Shown one piece after another: positions 58,754 to 64,000 of a stretch of DNA of 64,000 nt. Positions within the stretch are counted from its first letter, which is position 1. Each line of letters opens with the position of its first letter. The stretch is from assembly GCA_036346275.1 (NCBI GenBank), contig JAYEVK010000104.1, positions 1 to 64,000 of the forward strand, given 5' to 3'. The notes beneath the pieces were generated by a model. The model had not been told where the DNA came from. It worked only from the letters and a program-made list of their open reading frames with translations, and made no database searches. The translations under genes and the position numbers were made by a program. The stretch is from Otatea glauca. Lineage: Eukaryota; Streptophyta; Magnoliopsida; Poales; Poaceae.

Positions 58754-59615
58754 TCTCCAGATAGAGCTAATTTTCCCAGGTGGATTACTGGAGTTGAGAG
58801 TAATCTTATCTGTTGGAGGTTTGCCAAGCCTGATCGGCGCACTAACTTTTTAGCAACCACACCATTAGATTTGAAACACTTAGGTAATTAGGTATCCGCG
58901 GTTTTTGCTTCACCAAAAGTAAGCAGTAACCCAATTTATTCCGCTGTAAGTAATTCATATCTAAGATGTCGATAATACTTCTGTCAAAAAAAAAAAGAAA
59001 TCGACAATACTAACTTGAGTGAACTTTATTGTTGAAGTGAGGTAACTATGTTCTGGATCTTGGGTGTGACACTTTCGATCCCTGTCTTCCAAGGAAACGG
59101 CTAAGACCATTACACACTAGCTGAAAATGTCAAGTTGAAAACGACAGACAATTAATCTGCCTAGCATGGACACAGAAGATGTCCTAAAGGTGGTGCTTAT
59201 TGCATCATTCCAAAACACAACAGGTGTTCTCCAACGAACTAGCACAAATTATCCCAACTTGTGCTTAATTTGCAATTTGTTTAAATTAATGGCGCCTGTT
59301 AATTCCATCTGGAGAGAGTACACACATGTATCTGAATAATTCAGCATACAAAAGCTTCGTGTTTCCCAGATGTAATGAGTAGATCTGTTGTAGCTGTCGC
59401 AGGGTGCCCAGCCGCAAGCTAGCTAGGAACACGCTTTAGACTTATTCCTACTTACTCGTTTAGAATTAGTAAAGACCATTTCCTTCATATCCGGATATAT
59501 CAGAATGAACACAAACTTTCTTCTTCCTCCCTCTTTATACATAGTTCTATTATCCAACCCATCGAAGTATGCAGGAGCATGGACAGCCGGACAAGCACTA
59601 GCATCATTCTGCATT
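58754..59615. other. intergenic, no recognised feature
   Basis: No dyad arrays, LTR ends or domains. Mixed-composition unique-looking DNA, possibly the native locus between CACTA-2 and CACTA-3. Confidence 0.45.
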
Positions 59616-59768
59616 TATAAAACCTATTCACATCACATGTAGCTTCCCTCTATATTTTGCTGTTCATACACAGTTGCTCGAAAGAAAGTATGCATCCAAA
59701 TGGTCTCACAGTTCTTCCTCCTTGCCCTTTTGCAGTCAATTTCGCATACTATCCAAGTATGCTCTAGG
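59616..59768 (+). pseudogene. possible 5' end of a gene, cut by CACTA-3
   Basis: TATAAAA (59616-59622) lies about 80 bp before an ATG (59700) that opens MVSQFFLLALLQSISHT, a signal-peptide-like sequence. The frame runs into the CACTA-3 terminus at 59769. The combination of TATA spacing and hydrophobic start suggests a host gene start interrupted by the transposon. It is short, so chance cannot be excluded. Confidence 0.3.
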
Positions 59769-59985
59769 CACTACTACATAATGGTACATTACTATCGCTT
59801 CATCTAGGTCGGTTCTTAAGTTTCTGAAAAAAAAAACGATTGTGATAGATGACTAAGGAGGGGTGTTAATAATAATCACTATCGGTTCTCAGGTTAGAAG
59901 GATTGTGATGTAGCACTAGGCACATTACAATCGGTTCTTATGTGACAAGCGATAGTGATGTGCAACTGCTCATCACTATCGCTTC
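59769..59985 (+). mobile_element. CACTA-3 left terminus
   Basis: It starts CACTACTACATAATGG and follows the CACTA-1 left end almost base by base (32387-32655), lacking one dyad unit. It stops after CATCACTATCGCTTC, where copia A' is inserted. The continuation expected from CACTA-1 is found at 7229-7440 of this window. Confidence 0.88.
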
Positions 59986-60114
59986 TGAAGGACCATGTGG
60001 AGGTCCATCCATGTTTGTGATGAGTATTTGACTTTATTTGAGCAAGGTGTGCTCAAGTTTGAGTTTGATTTGGATTGTTTTTCGAGCTAGAGCAATTTGA
60101 GTTATTGGTTGGAG

Positions 60115-60530
60115 ACTACCGTCCGACCCGAGTGATCGGGTCGTCCGACCCGAGTGGTCGGGCTTTGGTCGTGTTGCAGATCGGTCGCTCGACCCGAGTG
60201 GTCGGGTCGTCCGACCCGAGTGGTCGGGCTTTGGCTGTGTTGCAGATCATCGTCCGACCCGAGTGGTCGGGTCGTCCGACCGAGTGGTCGGGCTTTGGTG
60301 TGTTGCAGACCAGTCGTCCGACCCCGAGTGGTCGGGTCGTCCGACCTGAGTGGTCGGGGCTTTGGCTGTGTTGCAGACCAGTCGTCCGACCCCGAGTGGT
60401 TGGGTCGTCCGACTCCGAGTGGTTGAGACTAGTGGTCAGACCTCGAGTGGTCGGGATGGAGACCAGTGGTCAGACCATGGTTGGTCGGGATGGAGACCAG
60501 TGGTCAGACCACGTGTAGTCGGGGTTGCGC
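60115..60530 (+). repeat. CCGACC/GGTCGG minisatellite in LTR A'
   Basis: At least five compound units (GTCCGACCCGAGTGGTCGGG, then GGCTTTGG..GTGTTGCAGA), against about three in the 3' LTR of element A. Confidence 0.85.
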
Positions 60531-61153
60531 CGGGTCGTAGTGTATATCTTTCTGTTGAGATGGATATGTGTTGTTGGACCTTGCTATGTGATGTGGTTTC
60601 CTTGTCTATGATGGTTGCGGGACTTTGGAGCTAGGTCATGGTGAGGCGAAGGGATCGTGACTAGGTGGGAGAGCCGAGGTCCGGATGATCAAGGTGTCGC
60701 CAAAGATGAGTGAGGCCACGGAGTAGCTGCAAGCCGAGAAGACAAAGGAATGGATGAGATGCTAACTTGGAGCTGTTCTGATCTAGGAGGACCGTTGGAT
60801 CGCGGTCAGAAAGATAGAGTAGCGGGTCAAGTTAGTGTGAGTTGAAAAGCATGCAAAACCCGTTGTGTTGTTGGGTTTCGGGTGAGCCCATGCATAGCTT
60901 TGTGAGTGGGTAAAATCTCAGCCCTTAATGGAGTGCTCTAGGGTTTAGAGGCTCATCCAAGGGTGGTAGGTGTTCCAAGCCTGCTATGAATAGACAGGGT
61001 GAGGGGTGTCTCCTTGGGGGTGAGCAGGTGAGGAAAGCCTACGTGAGTAGTTGAGAGTTGTTGAGAGTGACAGTGTAAGGATCAAATCCTGGCTCTTGGA
61101 TGGTGGCTTAGGATTGAAGCAGACATCCAAAGGTGGAATTGATCCTGTGTCAC

Positions 61154-61162
61154 TATAAATAG
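61154..61162 (+). promoter_or_regulatory. LTR TATA box (copia A')
   Basis: TATAAATAG in ACTATAAATAGAGGG, the same position as in the other LTRs of the family. Confidence 0.75.
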
Positions 61163-62014
61163 AGGGTAGGGCAGCCTCCCTCTTTGAAGGTTTTGAAGGT
61201 TACGAGGTTTTGTCGCTCATTTGAGCTTTGCCCACTTTGTTGTGAGGCTTTGTAAACCTCCCTTCCAGAAATGAAATGTTCTTCATTTCTATTCCTGTTT
61301 CATTTCTCATACGATTTACATTACGCACTTAAATTCTGTTATCTAAATTCGCATTTACTTACTTGCAATTTACCTTACGTAATTTGGATTTGCCTCATCT
61401 CCTTCTACATGCTATTGAGTCTTTGTTGAAATTCATGATTGATGAACTCTTCTCGGATTCGTGCTTTCAATCTTTTAGGCAATCCTTACGCTCTTGTTGC
61501 AAGTTGTAAACTGTGTTCTTAAAGTGCGTAAACGTGTGACTTGCGTTCTTTAGTCTTGATTGGCTTCGGTTCTTGTTGCCAAGGATGAAAGATTCGGATG
61601 AATCTTCTATAGATCATATCCCAATCATCTAGGCAATCTACAACCTCTTCTATTCAGCTTTGCAAGAAACCAATTTCGTGCCTAGTTTTCGATAGTGTTT
61701 CTATTTGTTTGAAGGGTTGTTTCTTCGTGTACTTACTTGCTATGATTTGTGGAGAGTCATCCAAGGATTTTCACCATCAACTCCCAGCAAGTTAGGTGAA
61801 GTCGTGTTCGTGACTCGCTTTTTGGTGTTGCATTTGTTAAACGAAAAGGACGGAACCTTGGTATTAATTCCTTTGATTGTTGATTGAAATAGGTTCTCGA
61901 CATCCTTTGGGAGGTGCACACCAATTTTCACTGTTTTGGATCACCGATCAAAAGTTACATCGATTTGCTTTTGAGATCGTGCTGATTTTATCGTTTACGA
62001 ACACTATTCACCCG

Positions 62015-62290
62015 AAAGATCGCTCATCCGACCACTTCGTGTCGGGAGTACTGTTCATCTGGTCGGGGGGTACTGTTCACCGAACACTATTCACTCGAGT
62101 ACTGTTCATCCGACCACTTCAGGTCGGGAGTACTGTTCATCCGACCACTTCAGGTCGAGAGTACTATTCATCCGACCAGTGCTGGTCGGGGGGTACTGTT
62201 CACACGAACACTATTCATTCCGAGTACTGCTCATTCGACTCTATAGGTCGGGGTACTGCTCATCCGACTGAAATACCCGACCAAAGGCGC
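62015..62290 (+). repeat. second CCGACC dyad array, 3' end of LTR A'
   Basis: Six or more units of about 31-40 bp, each with ATCCGACC...GGTCGG separated by 5-8 bases and linked by GGGTACTGTTC. Related units are in 6950-7120, 12390-12600 and 46780-46990. Confidence 0.8.
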
Positions 62291-62391
62291 TTTCTTTCTC
62301 GTCTTTTGGTGGTTTGAATTTTAGGGGAGAGTTTATTCAAAATTTTATTTGGCTCCTATTCACCCCTCTAGTCACCTTTTCGATCTTCAAT

Positions 62392-62402
62392 TGGTATCGA
62401 GC
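62392..62402 (+). other. primer binding site of copia A', one base missing
   Basis: TGGTATCGAGC against TGGTATCAGAGC in the three other elements: a single A is absent. A working element would not be expected to carry this, so it is either decay or sequence error. Confidence 0.8.
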
Positions 62403-62441
62403 GGTTCTGCTCTTTCTAGATCTTGACCGGTCTCAAGAGCC

Positions 62442-64000
62442 ATGGCGATGGACAAGTATTCCACCAAGCCTCCCATTTTCTTTGGAGTTGATTTTCCGCT
62501 TTGGAAATCGCGATGGAGTCATACATCACCGCCTAGGGCTTCCGATATGGCGTAAGGTGAAACTCCGTATGAGGTTCCTGGCGATGAAAACGCCACGGCC
62601 GGAAATATGGTCGACGTTGAGGCTAACGCTAAAGCAAGGAACATCCTCATGTGGTCTTAGCCGCAGTGAGTATGATAGGATTTTCACCTTCGTTTCGCTC
62701 ATGAGATTTGGGTGACCTCGATGCTTACCATGAGGGCACTACCCAAATCAAGACGGTTCGACAGGACCAATTCAAGCGTGAGTTCAACAAGTTTGAACAG
62801 CACGCTGGTGAGAGTCTTGACGAGTGCTTTGGTCGGTTTACGAAGATTTTGAGCGACCTCCGAGCAGTCGGTTGCATATACCCTGACTCGGATAATGCTC
62901 GATATTTCTTGACCGCACTTGATCTTCGTGTTTGGGAGATGAAGGTGACCACCATCAAGGACACCACCGACCTATCGACCTTGACTCTTGACGGGCTTTA
63001 TTCCCACCTCAAGACTCATGAGATCGATGTCGTCTCGCGGAAGACGAAGTCTCAGTCGATGGCTTTAGTCACCAATCCCATTGGATCCTCTCTTTCTGAT
63101 TCTTCTGTTGGTTTCTCTCTCCGCCCTTTGCGAGCTAAGCGATGACCAACTGGAAAAATTTCCAGAAAATGAGCTTGCTCTTCTTGCTCGCAAATTTTCA
63201 TATGCATACAAAAGAGTGAGAGAGAGGAAGAGAGGTGGGATGATCACCTGTTTCGAGTGTGGTGGCCCCAACCACATTCGAGCAAACTGTCCTAAGCTGG
63301 AGAAGGGCAAAAACGAACAAGGCGGTTCGGGCAAGAACGACCACATCGACAAGAACCGCAACAAGAAGGCCCTAGCTCGTGAGCCGGCGAAGAAGAAGTA
63401 CCGCAACTTCTCCAAGAACAAGAAGCTCTTCCACCGCGTCCTCGTCGCGCTTGACGACATCGAGCTCTCTGACACGGAGAACTGGAGTGATGCAAGCGAG
63501 GATGATCCGCAAGAGAAGAAGGGCGGCAACAACTTCTCCGGCATGTGCTTCATGGCCAACACCAACGACATCAGCGACTCCGAGCTCTACAGCGACTCGG
63601 ATGAGGTACCCTCCTATGACCAGCTCAACGAAGCTTTCTGCAAATTAGGAAAATTTCATGCTAGAGCTAGAGCTAGGTGTACGGAGCTTGAGAAGGAAGT
63701 AGGTACCTTGACTCGGGAGTTAGCTTCACTTAGATCTTCTCCCTCCCGAGTCACTGATGACTGTGTTCTCTGTGATGCTGTTCTTGTGGAGTTGGAGAAC
63801 CTAAGGACCATACATGATAGTGTGCTTGCTGAACTTGATGGTCTTAGGTTGAAGAATGCTAGCAATGAATCTGTTGATACTCATTCTGTAGATGCTAGTT
63901 TTCTTCCTGCTCACTCTACTCCTTCTTGTGCTAATTGCCCTAAATTGCTTGCCAAAATTGATGCCATGAGCGATCACCTTAGGAAGCTTTCTTCTAGAAA
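62442..64000 (+). pseudogene. copia A' gag, runs off the window
   Basis: ATG at 62442 opens MAMDKYSTKPPIF. Single-base losses near 62510 and 62550, plus the TAG seen in B and C (near 62538), break the N-terminus. The gag core is open in 62708-63145 (FGRFTKILSDL, LTALDLRVWEM). A one-base loss near 63115 shifts to a frame that then stays open from about 63123 to the window end. That frame contains the CCHC knuckle CFECGGPNHIRANC (63249-63290), a basic stretch (KKKYRNFSKNKKLF) and the coiled coil (ELEKEVGTLTRELASL). It is the best preserved gag in the window. Confidence 0.87.

Larger units (their letters stand above)
59986..62389 (+). repeat. 5' LTR of copia A'
   Basis: It starts TGAAGGACCATG and ends CTTCA, 2404 bp, followed by a primer site. 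It holds the CCGACC dyad minisatellite (60115-60530), a TATA box (61154-61162) and a second dyad array with units like GTACTGTTCATCCGACCACT..GGTCGGGA (62015-62290). It is flanked on the left by GCTTC (59981-59985). It matches 5063-7228. Confidence 0.93.

Noticed and set aside
60075..60518. 147-codon frame in LTR A'
   Set aside because: It translates the CCGACC dyad minisatellite of the LTR. All frames are open there because the repeat lacks stops.

Overview
This window looks like a TE-rich, probably heterochromatic, segment of a grass (Poaceae) nuclear genome. The evidence is Ty1/copia elements with a tRNA-Met primer site (TGGTATCAGAGC), Ty3/gypsy chromovirus LTRs, CACTA (En/Spm-type) DNA transposons with a TNP2 gene, a second gene with a C48/Ulp1-like peptidase domain, and a two-exon germin-like gene of cereal type. 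I see no bacterial genes, rRNA, tRNA or CRISPR array. The only recognisable host gene is the germin-like gene on the minus strand at 53995-54883, and it is broken.

Layout. 1-7228: 3' half of copia element A (integrase, RT, RNase H remnants, long 3' non-coding tail, 3' LTR 5063-7228). 7229-8640: inner part of a CACTA terminal region with arrays of ATCGGTT dyads. 8690-9000: minisatellite. 9001-11092: anonymous and LTR-like sequence. 11093-26472: copia element B (5' LTR 11093-12700, degraded gag-pol, 3' LTR starting near 25347), split at 17209-22363 by a gag-only LTR element (D) with AGGAA target duplications. 26473-46617: a gypsy-type LTR (Y) inserted in the 3' LTR of B with TCAAT target duplications. 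Inside Y lies a minus-strand chromovirus remnant (Z, 27434-31490) and a complete 11.3-kb CACTA element (CACTA-1, 32387-43649, ATC duplications). The interrupted copia LTR resumes at 46618 and runs directly into the primer site and gag of a further copia body (C, to about 48570). 48571-52960: fragments of gypsy LTRs. 52830-53201: an unrecognised open frame. 53280-53520: minisatellite. 53995-54883: germin-like pseudogene. 55179-58753: CACTA-2, non-autonomous, with a truncated C48 gene read from its own TATA box. 58754-59768: anonymous DNA with a possible broken gene start. 59769-59985: a CACTA-3 left terminus, interrupted by copia element A' (5' LTR 59986-62389, gag 62442-64000, running off the window).

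How parts relate. The left CACTA-3 half plus 5' copia half (59769-64000) and the right CACTA half plus 3' copia half (1-8640) fit together at the same GCTTC target and in the same repeat register, but in circularly permuted order. That suggests a tandem duplication of about 65 kb, a circular template or an assembly effect. Both CACTA elements carry a tnpA-like/C48 second gene. In CACTA-1 the same long foldback sequence precedes each of the two genes. In CACTA-1 an in-frame deletion removes the middle of the TNP2 transposase, so it is probably dependent on a helper. Many lesions are single-base deletions, even in the conserved primer site, so part of the apparent decay may be consensus error.
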